DNA from: Aspidiotus rigidus
Lineage: Eukaryota; Arthropoda; Insecta; Hemiptera; Diaspididae
Assembly: GCA_035079385.1 (NCBI GenBank)
Contig: JAVHKY010000023.1
Location: forward strand, 10,245,349-10,309,348
Length of the DNA stretch: 64,000 bases
Direction of reading: 5' to 3'
In this document: positions 10,011-20,463 of the stretch, piece after piece
Position numbering within the stretch: position 1 is the stretch's first letter
How the letters are laid out: every line of letters starts with the position of its first letter
Position numbers and translations under genes: made by a program
Notes under the pieces: model-generated
Told to the model about the DNA's origin: nothing
Seen by the model: the letters and a program-made list of their open reading frames with translations, nothing else
The model's database searches: none

Positions 10011-12311
10011 TGATATTATTTTATGGCACGAAGGGTACTACTCCGAGGACATCAGACTGAGGAAAGGAGTCGTGTCCGGAACTCAGTATAAAAAACTCCA
10101 ATTTGCGCGTGGTACCTCGTGAATTGATCGCGCTCGGGTTTCGTGGGTATTTATCGAGTTGGCGATATTACAATTGGAAACAATTTCAATTGGCGTCTAG
10201 TAGTTGCTTTAACATCGTTCTACGAAGAGGAAAGAGGTAACCAGAGTCACCTGAATTCTGGAAAATTGCATATTATCGACGAAATCAAGTTTGTTATGAC
10301 ACACTTTTATTATTAATGATATATCGACGGTTTTCCTAGCTCACCTGTGATATGAAGCATCGTATGTATATGTTTGCATAGAACATGTCAGCTCATTTCA
10401 TATACTTAGGTGTGAATTTCTGTATTTTACTCGAAGTCTACGAATTATTTTCCTCCTAGTCGAAGAGTATCGGATTAGTTTATTTTTTCAGAGAATTTAC
10501 GAATCCCTACAAATTAGACACGAAGGTGACTGTATCCAGATTAGTTCTGCAGTCTGCGAGGTATCAACGTATGATTCTTTCGGCCCTATTTTCTAAATTT
10601 CTTATTTCAGGTCACCCGTAGTCCTCAATCTCTTTTAGGCTCAATTGACTGACTTGGGCAGTCCTCGTTTTCAATCCTAGGTTCTCAGTATGCTCATTAT
10701 GGTTTTTCTGATCATGAGCGGTGTTCAGTTTCTTTAATATTTTCTTTGATCGAAGTGAGTACTACGACAAGCTACCTTCTTCAGTTTAGCAGGTAAGTAG
10801 AACCCGTTATCAACGACAACGCTAGCCTCAATTATCAAGATATTTCATAATATAGCCTATGTGATCTCAAAAAGTAAACCAAAAACTGACTGTGATCTAT
10901 CTTCAGTTACTCACGCCTTCAGAAAGATGTATTCATGCTCATTGCGCACCGATTGAGCAAGTTGGGACCGGTCCTCTCGAGTTTAGGGGAGTCGAGGTAG
11001 GAGTCGATTACATCTGGATGGTGGTCGTGGTTAATTCGAGGATTAGATTTAGTTAAGACGTTTCGATGAAACACGAACTTTTGTCTCGAGTCTCGTCTGA
11101 CTTGATAGAGCCGTGTCAAGTTCATAATAAATTTATGCCTATATAGGTTCGTGTGCTTGTGCTCGTATGCTATACTTATTCGCTGCTATATTACATTTAG
11201 AAAGTTTGCGCAAAGGAACACTCGCGCAAAAAAAATCGTTCAATTGCCGCTCAGGTGCAAAAAAAAAAATTTGGCATTCTCCCGATTTTAACCAAACTTG
11301 TCTAAAGTGGAAATTTGAATTTTGTTGAATTTTATCGACCTTCGAAGTCGAAATACAATTTACTTTGAAGTTTACATCAATGTTGGCACATTTGCAATGA
11401 GCATTTCAGTTTGGATTCTTTTGTAAATATTTACGCGTCCCCGATTTCATCCATTGGAAAAGTGACATAAATTATTCATTACTACCGTGGTAGGTACATG
11501 ATTCAGATTGTCACCTAGTGTGTCATTGTTTCTCGCAAATCTTAAAGACACCAAAAAAGCATACTCACGGTAACTTATCTTGATGATCCTATTTCGATTT
11601 TGGTCACAAAAATATTTTAGATTAGAAACTATTCCGAAGTATCTTCACCAGGAAAAGTCCGTCAACAGGTACAATTTAGAAGACCTAGGAACAATTCCTA
11701 CCGAAAAATGAGAATCCTAGTCGAACCGAAGAACATAGGAAAACAAAGCCTAAATCTTTCAAAAAACTTTGAGGATACCTACTATTATGGAAGATTAGTC
11801 ACCAAAACGTATGTAAGTTGAATAAGTACCTATTATTTTTCTATAATGATGAAAATTACCAAAAAACTCTTACTACTTTGTGGTAGTTAAGTTGAAAAGT
11901 AGGCTAATCCCTCAAAAAATATGTTTTTTCTCTTCTTCAATGTTGTTATGAAGAAATGCAAATGTATACGAAAGTGTTTATTGTGACACAAAAGAAATCG
12001 AAAAAAAAGAAGAGGTACATAATTTTTTGGTTGAAATTACAAAATTTATGAACAAAGGAGAAGCAAAACATTTACGTTTGAAAAGCGCGAAAAGTGTGCA
12101 AAATAATGTCAGTGAGAATTCAGTCACACGAGCAAGTATAGGTGTGTGTATGTTCCCGATATTTTACATACCGATATATCGTCAGATTGTGTAAATAGGT
12201 TTTTTCCAAGTTTGTGAGTATACTAAAATATGAGTATACATGTTTCTGATATTGTACATACTAGGTATATTGTAAGATTGAGTAAATAAGTTGATTTTGT
12301 TAAACTTTCAG
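10011..12311. other. No recognised exon; upstream region or intron of the zinc-finger gene
   Basis: AT-rich sequence with short open frames only (for example 10919-11125, minus, 68 codons, not recognised). A TATA-like string (tataaaaa) lies at 10087-10094. From about 12.1 kb onwards the phrases gtgtgtatgttcc and attgtacatac, with a pattern of agtattg and gagtaaatag, match the introns of the zinc-finger exon array, so the array-type repeat starts here. Confidence 0.4.
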
Positions 12312-12401
12312 GAATGTGATGAATGTGAAAGAAAATTCAAGCGAGAAGATTTATTAATTCGATACCTCTTGCAACACAGACCTATGGAGTGTACCAAGTT
12401 T
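12312..12401 (+). CDS. C2H2 zinc-finger mini-exon 1 (first His replaced by Tyr)
   Basis: A 90-nt exon, phase 0 at both ends, preceded by actttcag and followed by gtaagtatg. It encodes one finger: ECDEC at the start (C-x2-C), then ERKFKREDLLIRYLLQH. The spacing is C-x2-C-x12-H-x3-H, but the first His is Tyr here, so zinc binding is probably lost. It is closely related to the exons at 18697, 18883 and 19069 and is separated from them by the gypsy insertion. C2H2 proteins usually bind DNA in the nucleus; the target is unknown. Confidence 0.7.
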
Positions 12402-12453
12402 GTAAGTATGATAGAATATGTGTGCATGTTCCTCATAGTGTAGGTACATATAT

Positions 12454-12736
12454 AATATGCCATCAATGATGAAATCTAATTATTCAGGTTTATTCGATGC
12501 AACTACAAAGAATCGAAATAAATTGTTTGTAGCTACTATTAAGAACAGTTACAGTTACGCACATAGAACGGAATGAATGAGGTACATAAAAATAAAACAT
12601 ACGTTCGTTGCGACAACGAACACAAGCCGCGTACAGGTAGAGACCGGACTACCCCAAAACGCACGAGATAAGCTAAGAAGGGAAGGAGAGCTGTAGCTCA
12701 TAAAATAGGTGACGATAGACGACCGCAATTTTATAT
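12454..12736 (-). repeat. Putative 3' LTR of the gypsy element, with polypurine tract upstream
   Basis: On the minus strand the segment starts tataaaattgcggtcgtc, just after a purine-rich gggggaa, as expected for a polypurine tract and LTR start. About 26 bp of the same LTR start recur at 18624-18647, the 5' end of the element. An AATAAA lies about 40 bp before its end. The rest of the 5' LTR is missing, so the LTR length is inferred. Confidence 0.5.
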
Positions 12737-12819
12737 TCCCCCAACAGGAACCATCTTACTAACATGGTAAAGTCGCGTCCCCTGCGACGAGGAGCCGCAC
12801 CTATCTGAATACACGTGGT

Positions 12820-14930
12820 CCGATTTTAACAGAGAACCTGTTTTATGGGGGGCTTTTCCAGAAATTTGCCGTGGGCCGATCAGCAAAAAACTTGGAAAAA
12901 TTTCGATTCTCGAGCCATATATGATAGGAGAGAAACTTAGAAAAAAACGACAGCTTCTATCACGAAGTTTAAACGAGGAACGCAGGGAACCTGTTTTATG
13001 AGTGAAATGGGATTTGATATTGAAAATTCAAGGAAGCGTAGACCTAGATAAATCTAGTATGAAGAAGGCCTATAGACCTACTATAAGCCTAGTATAATAT
13101 AGTTTGAGAGTCTTAAGTTTTCTCGAATCTCCAGCTATATATGATAGCTCGGGAGTTGAAATTTTTCTCAGTCCCCCTCCTATCATATATAGTTCGACTG
13201 TCAAAATATTTCGAAGTCCCCTCCTATCATATATATAGCTCGGGAGTCGAAATTTTCAACAGGGAAACTGTTTTATGGGGGGCTTTTTGAGAAATTTGCC
13301 GTGCGCCGTCCGCCGTCCAGCAAAAAACTTGGAAAAACGACGGCTTCCTCAACGAAGTTAAACGAGGAACGCAGGGAACCTGTTTTATGAGTCAAATAGG
13401 ATTTGGTATTGAAATTCAAGGAAGCCTAGACCTAGATAAAGCTAGTATAAAGAAGGCCTAGACGTAAAATAAGCCTAGTATAATGTAGTTTGAAAGTCCA
13501 AGTTTTTCTCAAATCTCGAGCTATTTATGATAGGAGGGAGACTTGGGAAAAAAATTTGTCCCCTATCATATATAGCTCGAGAGTCAAAAGTTTTCCAAGT
13601 CCCTCTTCTATCATATATAGCTTCAGATTCGAATTTTTTGTAAGTCCCTCTCCTATCATATATGGCGCGAGAGTCGAATTTTTTCTAAGTCCCCCCTCCT
13701 ATCATCTATAGCTCGAAAGTCGAAATTTTAACAGGGAACCTGTTTTATGGGGGGCTATTTGAGAAATCTGGCGTCCGCCGTCCGCCGTCCAGCGAAAAAC
13801 TTAGAAAAATTTCGACTCTCGAGCTATATATGATAGAAGGGGGACTTGGAAAAATTTCGACTCTCGAGCCATGATAGGCGAGGGACTTAGAAAAATTTCG
13901 TCTCTCGAGCGAGAAAAATTTAGATTCTCAAACTATATTATGATAGGCTTATAGTAGGTCTAGGCCTTCTTTATACTATCTTCTAGGTCTAGGCTTCCTT
14001 GAATTTTCAATACCAAATCCCATTCGACTCATAAAACAGGTTCCCTGCGTTCCTCGTTTAACTTCGTTAAGGAAGCCGTCGTTTTTTCCAAGTCCCCCTC
14101 CTACCGTATATGGCTCGAGAGTCGAAATTTTTCCAAGTCCCCCTCCTATCTTATATGGCTCGAGAGTCGAAATTTTTCTAAGTTTTTGCTGGACGGCGCA
14201 CGGCAAATTTCTCAAAAAACGACGGCTTCCTTAACGAAGTTGAACGGGGAACGCGGGGAACCTGTTTTATGAGGCAAATGGGATTTGGTATTGAAACTTC
14301 AAGGAAGCCTAGACCTAGATAAAGCTCCCTTCCTATCATAATTATAGAGCTCGAGAGTCGAAATTTTTCCAAGTCCCCCTCCTATCTTATATGGCTCGAG
14401 AGTCGAAATTTTTCCAAGTTTTTGCTGGACGGCGCCCGGCAAATTTCTCAAAAAACGACGGCTTCCTTAACGAAGTTGAACGGGGAACGCGGGAAACCTG
14501 TTTTATGAGGCAAATGGGATTTGGTATTGAAACTTCAAGGAAGCCTAGACCTAGATAAAGCTCCCCTCCTATCATAATTATATAGCTCGAGAGTGGAAAT
14601 TTTTCCAAGTTTTTTGTTGGACGGCGCACGGCAAATTTCTCAAAAAGCCCCCCATAAAACAGGTTCCCTGTTAAGAAAGTCGACTCTCAAGCTATATATG
14701 ATAGGAGGGGGACTTAGAAAAAATTTCGACGCTCGTGCTACCATATATAGCTCGAAAAAGATACTGAAAATCATACTAGGCTTAGGTCTAGGCGTTCCTT
14801 ATACTAGCTCTATCTAGGCCTAGGCTTTCTTAAATTCTCAATACCAATACCCATTTGACTCATAAAACAGGTTCCCTGCGTTCCTCGTTTAACTTCATTA
14901 AGGAAGCCGTCGTTTGTAATTATGGGAAAT
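12820..14930. repeat. Composite repeat cluster: minisatellite plus micro-ORF and gggggc modules
   Basis: A dense mosaic of three modules in both orientations. Micro-ORF module copies that stay open: 13976-14083 (-), 14218-14322 (+), 14454-14558 (+) and 14810-14914 (-). Two copies are broken by indels, near 12945-13050 and 13325-13430 (+). The aacagggaacctgttttatgggggg module lies near 12828, 13258, 13733 and 14640 (reverse). The ~45-bp minisatellite fills the gaps. The cluster lies between the gypsy integrase end and the 3' LTR. The many short open frames here are by-products of the repeats. Confidence 0.8.
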
Positions 14931-14966
14931 GGGCCGATGCGAACTGGATCCAATTTGTTGCGGTTA

Positions 14967-16377
14967 AAGGCTGTAGCCGGGTAAGGGGGGGGGGAATGGC
15001 CTTCGTCGGAAAATTTTCCAAATGTCCGTCAAAATGTTGTCCTCAATGAGAAAACTCGAAATCCAAAAAAATGGACCCGTCCGCTCACCCACATGGTCTG
15101 CAGAGCCATTTTTAGGCCTAAAATCCAAATGGCTATATATCAGCCAAGATCGCACAGCGATGAAACTTGAGGACATTTTAGTATATGTGAACGTTCATCC
15201 ATGGTATTTTTTTCAAAAAAAAACCATTCATATTTTCCCTAGATTTCTAGCTATAATAAAATTTCAAACTCGAATAAAAAAATAATGGGGGGAGGCACCT
15301 GGGGAAAATCATTCATTTGAAGCGCCATACCCTCTACTACAACATACATGAATACCAAAGGCTCCAGCGGCTGGAGAATTTTTGGACTATTTTTTTCAAA
15401 CTCGGCGAACATGTTTACGTAAGAACTGACCTAATTGATAAACACAATACCAAAACTCACGGTCCTCCAGGGTGAAAAAGTGAATTTTCTCGATTATTTG
15501 TCTTTTCCAGAAGTTTCCAGTGGCTGGAGAATTTTTTGACCATTTTTTTCAAACTCGGCGGACATGTTTACTTAAGAATTGACCTGATTGATGAAGGATA
15601 TATGAAAAATCGCAGTTCTCCAGGTTGAAAAAGTGGATTTTCTCACTTCTCTACTATTTTCAGACTGTTCCAGCGACTGGAGAATTTTTCAACTATTTTA
15701 CTCAATCTAACGTACTCCACCTCAGCGGTGGACGTGTTTACATAAGAATTAACCAAATCGATAAACGAAATACTAAAAATATATTTTTGGTCTATCAACA
15801 TTCCCATTTCATCTCACGGAGGAGTGCGTATTTTTCACCTCGATCATTGACCATTGATTTCTCGCGGTCTATTGCGGTAGCAGTTATAGTTCACCCCGCT
15901 ATTCATGGAAAAATCACAGAAATTCATTAAAATATTGATTTTTTTGGGAATGTTGCCCCTCTCCGAGGACTATGGTACTCATGTATGTTGTAGTAGAGGG
16001 TATGGTGCTTCAAATGAATGATTTCCTCCAGGTGCCTCCCCCCCCCCCGATTTTTTTTTTTTTTATTTGAGTTTGAAGTTTTGTTTTAGCTAGAAACTAG
16101 GGAAAATATGAATGTTTTTTTTAAAAAAAATACCATGGATGAACGTTCACATATACTGAAATGTCCTCAAGTTTCATCGCTGTGCGATCATTATTGACTG
16201 AGATATAGCCATTTGGATTTTAGGCCTAAAAATGACTCTGCAGACCATGTGGGCGAGCGGACGGGTCCAATTTTTCGGATTTTCAGTTTTCTCATTGGGG
16301 ACAACATTTTGACGGACATTTGGAAAACTTCCCGACCAAGGCCATTCCCCTCCCCCCCCTTACCCGGCTAGAGCCTT
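14967..16377. mobile_element. Fold-back DNA element with ~400-bp inverted arms and TA duplication
   Basis: Arms of about 390-400 bp (14967-15355 and 15974-16377) are inverted copies with small differences and start AAGGCTSTAGCCGGGTAAGG. TA dinucleotides flank it at 14965-14966 and 16378-16379. Removing the element with one TA joins the integrase coding sequence on both sides in frame, which fixes the boundaries. The loop holds a 153-bp tandem repeat (tccag starts at 15363, 15516 and 15669). There is no transposase ORF, so it is a non-autonomous Tc1/mariner-like or other TA-target element. Confidence 0.85.
15363..15960 (+). repeat. 153-bp tandem repeat, about 3-4 copies, in the fold-back loop
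   Basis: Units begin tccagyggctggagaattttt and contain catgtttacgtaagaa. Starts at 15363, 15516 and 15669 give an exact 153-bp period; a fourth copy is decayed. The third unit has an internal insertion around actccacctcagc. Confidence 0.75.
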
Positions 16378-17759
16378 TATTTCCATTTTCAATGAAGACC
16401 TTGTCTCCAATGTTGAAAGATATATTCATCCTAGTTTATGTCGTAACGAGATTTATTTGCTTCATGATTGCGGATGCTGTTATGTAGGGCAGTGACCCTA
16501 TCTTGATTCAGATTTTGATTAGGGAGTAACTGAGATGGTATAACATTAGGATACTCACCGTATAACGCGGTGAAAATTTTGTAACAGAATGCACGGTTTT
16601 GGTGTGAGTTTGTTCGACATCTGATGCAATTAACGAGAGTTTTGATAGCGAGACATTCTAAAACAAATGCCTTTTTTTTTTGAGGAGGGGTAAGTTTCCT
16701 AGAAAAATGAGCCACTGGCTTTTCTTCGACAGAATTTTGTACTTGCTTCAAGACTGCGGCAATGCCTTCCAGACTAGCGTCTGAATAAATGCGAGTTTCC
16801 TGTGTTCTGTCAAACACCGCTAAAATGGGGGAAGCAAGGAGAAGCTTTTTTATGTCGTGGAAGGCGGATTGAGCTTCGGTAGACCAGACGAAAGGTACAT
16901 TATTCCTTAATAGATTATGGAGGGGCTCCAATAAAATGGCAGAGTTCGAGTGGTATTTGTGGTAGAAGTTTACCTTGCCCAAAAACTGCCTAATTTTTTT
17001 TTTTTGTATTTGGTATAGGAAAATCACGGATGGCGCAGACGTTGTCTGTCAGGGGAGAGATTTGATCCTTTTCTAACCAATGACCCGATATTTGATTTTT
17101 TTTTTTGAGCAAACCTACATTTTGAAAATTTTAACCGGAAACCTTCAGAGGCAATGGCTTGGAATACCGCCTGAAAGTATTCAATATGCTTCTTGAAGGT
17201 GCGGGAAAAGACCAAAATATCGTCAATATGATTCACGCAAAATTCACTAAGTTTATGCTTTTTTATTATACCCGAAAAAATTCGTTGAAAGACGGGCGAG
17301 GCTATTTTTATTCCAAATGGGAAGCATTTCCATTGGAAATGGCCATCCTGGGTGACAAACCCAGTTTCATATTGATCTTGGGGATGCAAGGGAATCGACC
17401 AGAAGGCTGAGTTATCATCCAAACTGGAAAACCAAGTACATCCTTTAGTTTTTAAAACAATATCCTCAATTGAGGGAAAGGGAAAGGTTTCAGGTATGAC
17501 TAATTTATTAAGCTCGCGGTAGTCCACACACATCCTAATTTTTGTGTTTTCCGCTTTGCAAAATTGAAGGGTAACCGGAGAAGCATAGGGAGAGGACAAT
17601 TCCTTTATTAGACCGGCCTGTAAAAGACCCCCAATTTGGCGAGAAATTTCTTCCTGATCCTGGTAAGAACATTTGTAGGGCCTGCGAGCAACAAATTTGT
17701 TTTCGGATAACCGAATTCGGGAGGATTGGCCGGAAAAATTGCCTACGTCGTATATAAAA

Positions 17760-18060
17760 TATTCTATTTATATTATATAAATAATTCAATATAAATAAAT
17801 TTAAATTATTAATTAATTTAATTTTAATAATGAAAATTATTATAATTAAAAAAAATATTACTAAAATTTTAATTAATTAAATAATGATCTTGCACATCAT
17901 TTAAATAAAATAATTTTAATAAATAAAATTTTTAAGGTCTTTTTGTCTTCAATAAATATTAAATTATTTTAAATTTAAAAATAATTTTTATTATCTTTAT
18001 TTAATAAAATTATTATTTATGTATTCATTCATTCCAGTATTCAATAGAATCTTGTATTAT
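17760..18060. other. AT-rich spacer inside the gypsy element
   Basis: About 300 bp almost free of G and C, between the RT lead-in and the gag-like frames. No ORF. It replaces what should be protease and the 5' part of pol. Confidence 0.6.
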
Positions 18061-18620
18061 TTTATCAACAAGATTAATTAAATGACGTTTAGAATCATTA
18101 TCAAGGTGATTTAATGTGGTAAACAATTTTTTATAGCACATATTATGATCGCCCCAATCAACTTCATGGACCTTTGCTTGCTCGGTATTTTTATATGGCT
18201 AATGCAATTTATAGAATTTGTCACGGTATGATAAGAAGCTAAATTTTGTTGCGACGTTTCCGTGATTGCAGCAGTCACTGCACCTGCAGCTGGTTTAGTC
18301 TGAGGTTTTATGGGCGATCCAGCGCCGACGAGAAAAATTTTTGATTCCAAAAGTAGATTATTGGCCACTTTAATAAGCTTCTTTTCGAAACTCTTAGTTT
18401 CTTTTTCATTTTCTGGGTTAAGAAAGCAATCGGAATCTTTATGATTCCAATGAATCCTTTTAGCTTTCTTGCAATCTTATTTTTAGCCGGTTCGGCCGGA
18501 CTGTAAGTACGTGATTGACGGGAATTAGAAGGTTGCACAGTAAGGTGCTCTAAGGCTTGAAGCTCAGAAAGAAGACAAGATTGAGAGACGACATCCGCCT
18601 TGTTTAGCTTATTTCGCACG
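18060..18620 (-). pseudogene. Gag-like frames of the gypsy element, unproven
   Basis: Two overlapping minus-strand frames (18619-18308, about 103 codons; 18368-18111, 85 codons) lie where gag would be expected, between the 5' LTR remnant and pol. The content is lysine-rich and then alanine- and threonine-rich (AAGAVTAAITETSQQN). I see no zinc knuckle. The identification rests on position only. The segment down to 18203 is duplicated in inverted form at about 35105-35525 and 43525-43945. Confidence 0.3.
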
Positions 18621-18623
18621 GGT

Positions 18624-18647
18624 GGCGATAGACGACCGCAATTTTAT
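18624..18647 (-). repeat. 5' LTR remnant of the gypsy element
   Basis: About 25 bp (tataaaattgcggtcgtctat on the minus strand) identical to the start of the putative 3' LTR at 12736. The match ends a few bases downstream. It directly abuts the target-like ACATATAT. Confidence 0.5.
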
Positions 18648-18696
18648 ACATATATTGTAAGATTGAGTAAATAGGTTCACTCTTTTCAACTTTCAG

Positions 18697-18786
18697 GAAT
18701 GTAATGAATGTGGAAGAGAATTTAAAAGAAAAGATTCATTGATTCGACACCTTTTGCAACACAGACCTATGCAGTGTACCAAGTTT
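18697..18786 (+). CDS. C2H2 zinc-finger mini-exon 2
   Basis: 90 nt, phase 0, tttcag before and gtaagtata after. Encodes ECNECGREFKRKDSLIRHLL then QHRPMQCTKF, with complete C-x2-C-x12-H-x3-H spacing, so it can bind zinc. It is the first unit of the 186-bp array. Inverted copies at 34942-35031 and 43362-43451 carry one Leu-to-His change inside the helix. The donor is strong and the upstream intron holds the gypsy element, so splicing from exon 1 would have to skip over ~6.2 kb. Confidence 0.75.
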
Positions 18787-18882
18787 GTAAGTATAATGAA
18801 ATATGTGTGTATGTTCCTGACATTGTACATACCGACCATATTGTAAGATTGAGTAAATAGGTTCACCCTTTTCAACTTTCAG

Positions 18883-18972
18883 GAATGTAATGAATGTGGA
18901 AGAGAATTCAAAAGAAAAGATTCATTAAATCGACACCTTTTGCAACACAGACCTATGCAGTGGACCAAGTTT
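18883..18972 (+). CDS. C2H2 zinc-finger mini-exon 3
   Basis: 90 nt, phase 0, actttcag acceptor and gtaagttt donor. Finger ECNECGREFKRKDSLNRHLL then QHRPMQWTKF with intact ligands. The linker Cys seen in sister exons is Trp here, and one helix Ile is Asn. It lies 186 bp after exon 2 and is copied inverted at 34756-34845 and 43176-43265. Confidence 0.75.
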
Positions 18973-19068
18973 GTAAGTTTAATGAAACATGTGTGTATGT
19001 TCCTGATATTATACATACTGGTATATTGTAAGATTGAGTGAATAGGTTCATTTTTTTCCAACTTTCAG

Positions 19069-19158
19069 AAATGTGATGAATGTGAAAGAAAATTCAAGAG
19101 AAGAGATTCATTAATTCGACACCTTTTGCAACACAGACCTATGCAGTGTACCAAGTTT
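19069..19158 (+). CDS. C2H2 zinc-finger mini-exon 4
   Basis: 90 nt, phase 0, actttcag acceptor and gtaagtata donor. Finger KCDECERKFKRRDSLIRHLL then QHRPMQCTKF with all four ligands. It is closest to exon 1 (ERKFKR version), hinting at at least two sub-families in the array. Inverted copies are at 34570-34659 and 42990-43079. Confidence 0.75.
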
Positions 19159-19255
19159 GTAAGTATAATGGAATATGTGTGTATGTTCCTGATATTGTAG
19201 ATACCAGCATATTGTATAAGATTGAGTAAATAGGTTCACCTTTTTCAACTTTCAG

Positions 19256-19300
19256 GAATGTGATGAATGTAAAATTTAAAAGAAGAGATTTTATGACATT
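19256..19300 (+). pseudogene. Truncated zinc-finger mini-exon 5
   Basis: Has the tttcag acceptor and the first codons (GAATGTGATGAATGT, ECDEC), but a deletion removes the middle of the finger. The frame meets TAA at about 19277 and there is no matching donor. If included in an mRNA it would stop translation, so it is probably skipped or dead. Confidence 0.65.
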
Positions 19301-19831
19301 GTGTGTATATTCCTGAAAATTGAAATTGTACATACTATGTAAAAACCCAACAAAAATCCTACTTCAAAGTTGATATTATTTTTCCATTAGTGTGTTCACA
19401 TAGAAGCGAATATTGTCAGATAATATTTCTAAATAGGAATTGATTGAAGTGGACATTAATGCCAACACTTTTGTTTGCGGCCTGAAAACCGGAACCAGAG
19501 ACCAAAATAAGATCCAGTATTAAAACCTTTATGTTTGGGTCAGAGAACACCGAAAAGATTCAGAACCGTCTACTCATAGCTAGAACCGGAACTGAACTGA
19601 GAACTTTTTAGAGAATTATAACGGTTCTCAGCCCTGTAGAGTACTGGTGTCTACAAACTTATCTCCATAAAATATTGTGGAAAAAAATCACCGAACTTAT
19701 GATTTATGTAGAATTCATCAAAAATTATTTATTATTGTTTAGACTACTGCTCAAACTTATATTATTGCAAATTTGAAATATAACATAATTTGACCGTTCA
19801 GAACTGTTCTCACATTATCTAATCATTTTAG

Positions 19832-19918
19832 GAATGTGACCGATGTGGAAAAATTTTTAAAAGGAAAGATTTGTTGAAGCGACACATAATTGGAACACAC
19901 CTGCAGTTATCTGAGTTT
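19832..19918 (+). CDS. C2H2 zinc-finger mini-exon 6
   Basis: 87 nt, phase 0, acceptor catttta-g and donor gtaagaaaa. Encodes ECDRCGKIFKRKDLLKRHII then GTHLQLSEF, with C-x2-C-x12-H-x4-H spacing. More diverged from the 186-bp units, so it predates the tandem expansion. Inverted copies at 33810-33896 and 42230-42316. Confidence 0.7.
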
Positions 19919-20370
19919 GTAAGAAAATTACTTATACTGTATTGAATTTTTTCAAGATTCCCTTCTCTCATGCATAGGTTGCTTAAATTCTTCAAGTCTT
20001 CACCCTTATATGTACAGCCTATGGTCTGAATTTTTCCAAATTTTACTTCCGATGGAAAACCCAGTGATTTATCAAATTAGGGTAGGTCAGTTTTTATCCG
20101 ACACCAATTTTTTCCAAAAAGACGCCTTATATAAGAAAAATGAAGTAAAATTAGATTGTAAGAAATTCTTTTACAATAACCATTTTTTTAAATTTTGAAA
20201 CTTAATTTTTGTTACAAGAAAATATTTCTATGAGGTAAACTACATTTTTCAACAATATTGCTGAAGCAATTTTATGCGTCATAAATGGCAGAGTCAGTTG
20301 TGTGTATGTTCCTATATAATATTTGTAAATTCATCATGACTGAATCCAGGTATACTCATCAAATTTTCAG

Positions 20371-20463
20371 GAATGTGATGTTTGCAAAAAAAAATTCCGG
20401 TATAATTCAAATTTGAAAAGACATATCATGAGAAAGTATTGCAGCAAAGTTTCTTCCGACTCA
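20371..20463 (+). CDS. Zinc-finger mini-exon 7 (C2HC-like)
   Basis: 93 nt, phase 0, acceptor aaattttcag and donor gtaagtaag. Encodes ECDVCKKKFRYNSNLKRHIM then RKYCSKVSSDS. The ligands are C-x2-C-x12-H-x5-C, so the second His is replaced by Cys (or is lost). It is the last clear finger of the gene. Inverted copies at 33265-33357 and 41685-41777. Confidence 0.65.

Larger units (their letters stand above)
14925..17789 (-). pseudogene. Ty3/gypsy pol remnants: RT, RNase H, integrase C-terminus
   Basis: Reading down from 17789: an RT lead-in, then RT (17599-17024) with CVDYRELNK, FSSLDDNSAFWSIPL, FPFGIKIASPVFQRIF and the catalytic box HIDDILVFS. Then the RT thumb and RNase H (17027-16431) with RQFLGKVNFYHKYH, IYSDASLEGIAAVL and KPVAHFSRKL. 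The next stretch, FTALYGEYPNVIPSQ, belongs to the integrase C-terminal region, so the integrase core is deleted. The integrase tail continues with GDKVFIEN up to 16378, is split by a DNA element, and resumes at 14966 with RNKLDPVRIGPF. Frameshifts at several T/A runs (about 16990, 17100 and 17640) break the frame. It is not functional. Confidence 0.85.
12454..18647 (-). mobile_element. Decayed Ty3/gypsy LTR retrotransposon inside a zinc-finger intron
   Basis: A ~6.2-kb insertion in the intron between zinc-finger exons 1 and 2. The 8-mer ACATATAT flanks it at 12446-12453 and 18648-18655; related intact introns read tacatac...tattgtaag at this place, consistent with a short duplication plus local similarity. 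Minus-strand order from 18647 down: a short 5' LTR remnant, gag-like frames, RT, RNase H, the integrase C-terminus, composite repeats, a purine tract (about 12737-12745) and a 3' LTR. The integrase core is deleted and the frames are broken. A TA-target element (14967-16377) and composite repeats are nested inside it. Confidence 0.7.
18650..19300 (+). repeat. 186-bp tandem exon-intron array of single zinc fingers
   Basis: Exon starts at 18697, 18883 and 19069 are exactly 186 bp apart, and a truncated fourth copy starts at 19256 (187 bp). Each unit is one 90-nt finger exon plus a ~96-nt intron (gtaagtataatg ... attgagtaaataggttcac ... actttcag). Because both exon ends are phase 0, each duplication adds one in-frame finger. 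Confidence 0.9.

Noticed and set aside
10080..10100. TATA-like string as a promoter of the zinc-finger gene
   Set aside because: An isolated TATAAAA in an AT-rich genome, with no initiator or first exon that can be tied to it.
14178..14629. Minus-strand open frames of 64-80 codons in the composite repeat
   Set aside because: They run across module borders and minisatellite and are frame by-products of repeats.
15022..15285. Open frames of 64-87 codons in the fold-back arms
   Set aside because: They occur on both strands of an inverted repeat and have no known domain.
18650..19300. CRISPR-like array (regular 186-bp period)
   Set aside because: The repeated unit is an exon plus intron, the spacers are not unique, and the window is eukaryotic.
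18693..19333. Minus-strand open frames of ~60 codons across the zinc-finger array
   Set aside because: Repeats of the 186-bp unit read in antisense across exon-intron borders; the plus strand has the splice sites and finger residues.
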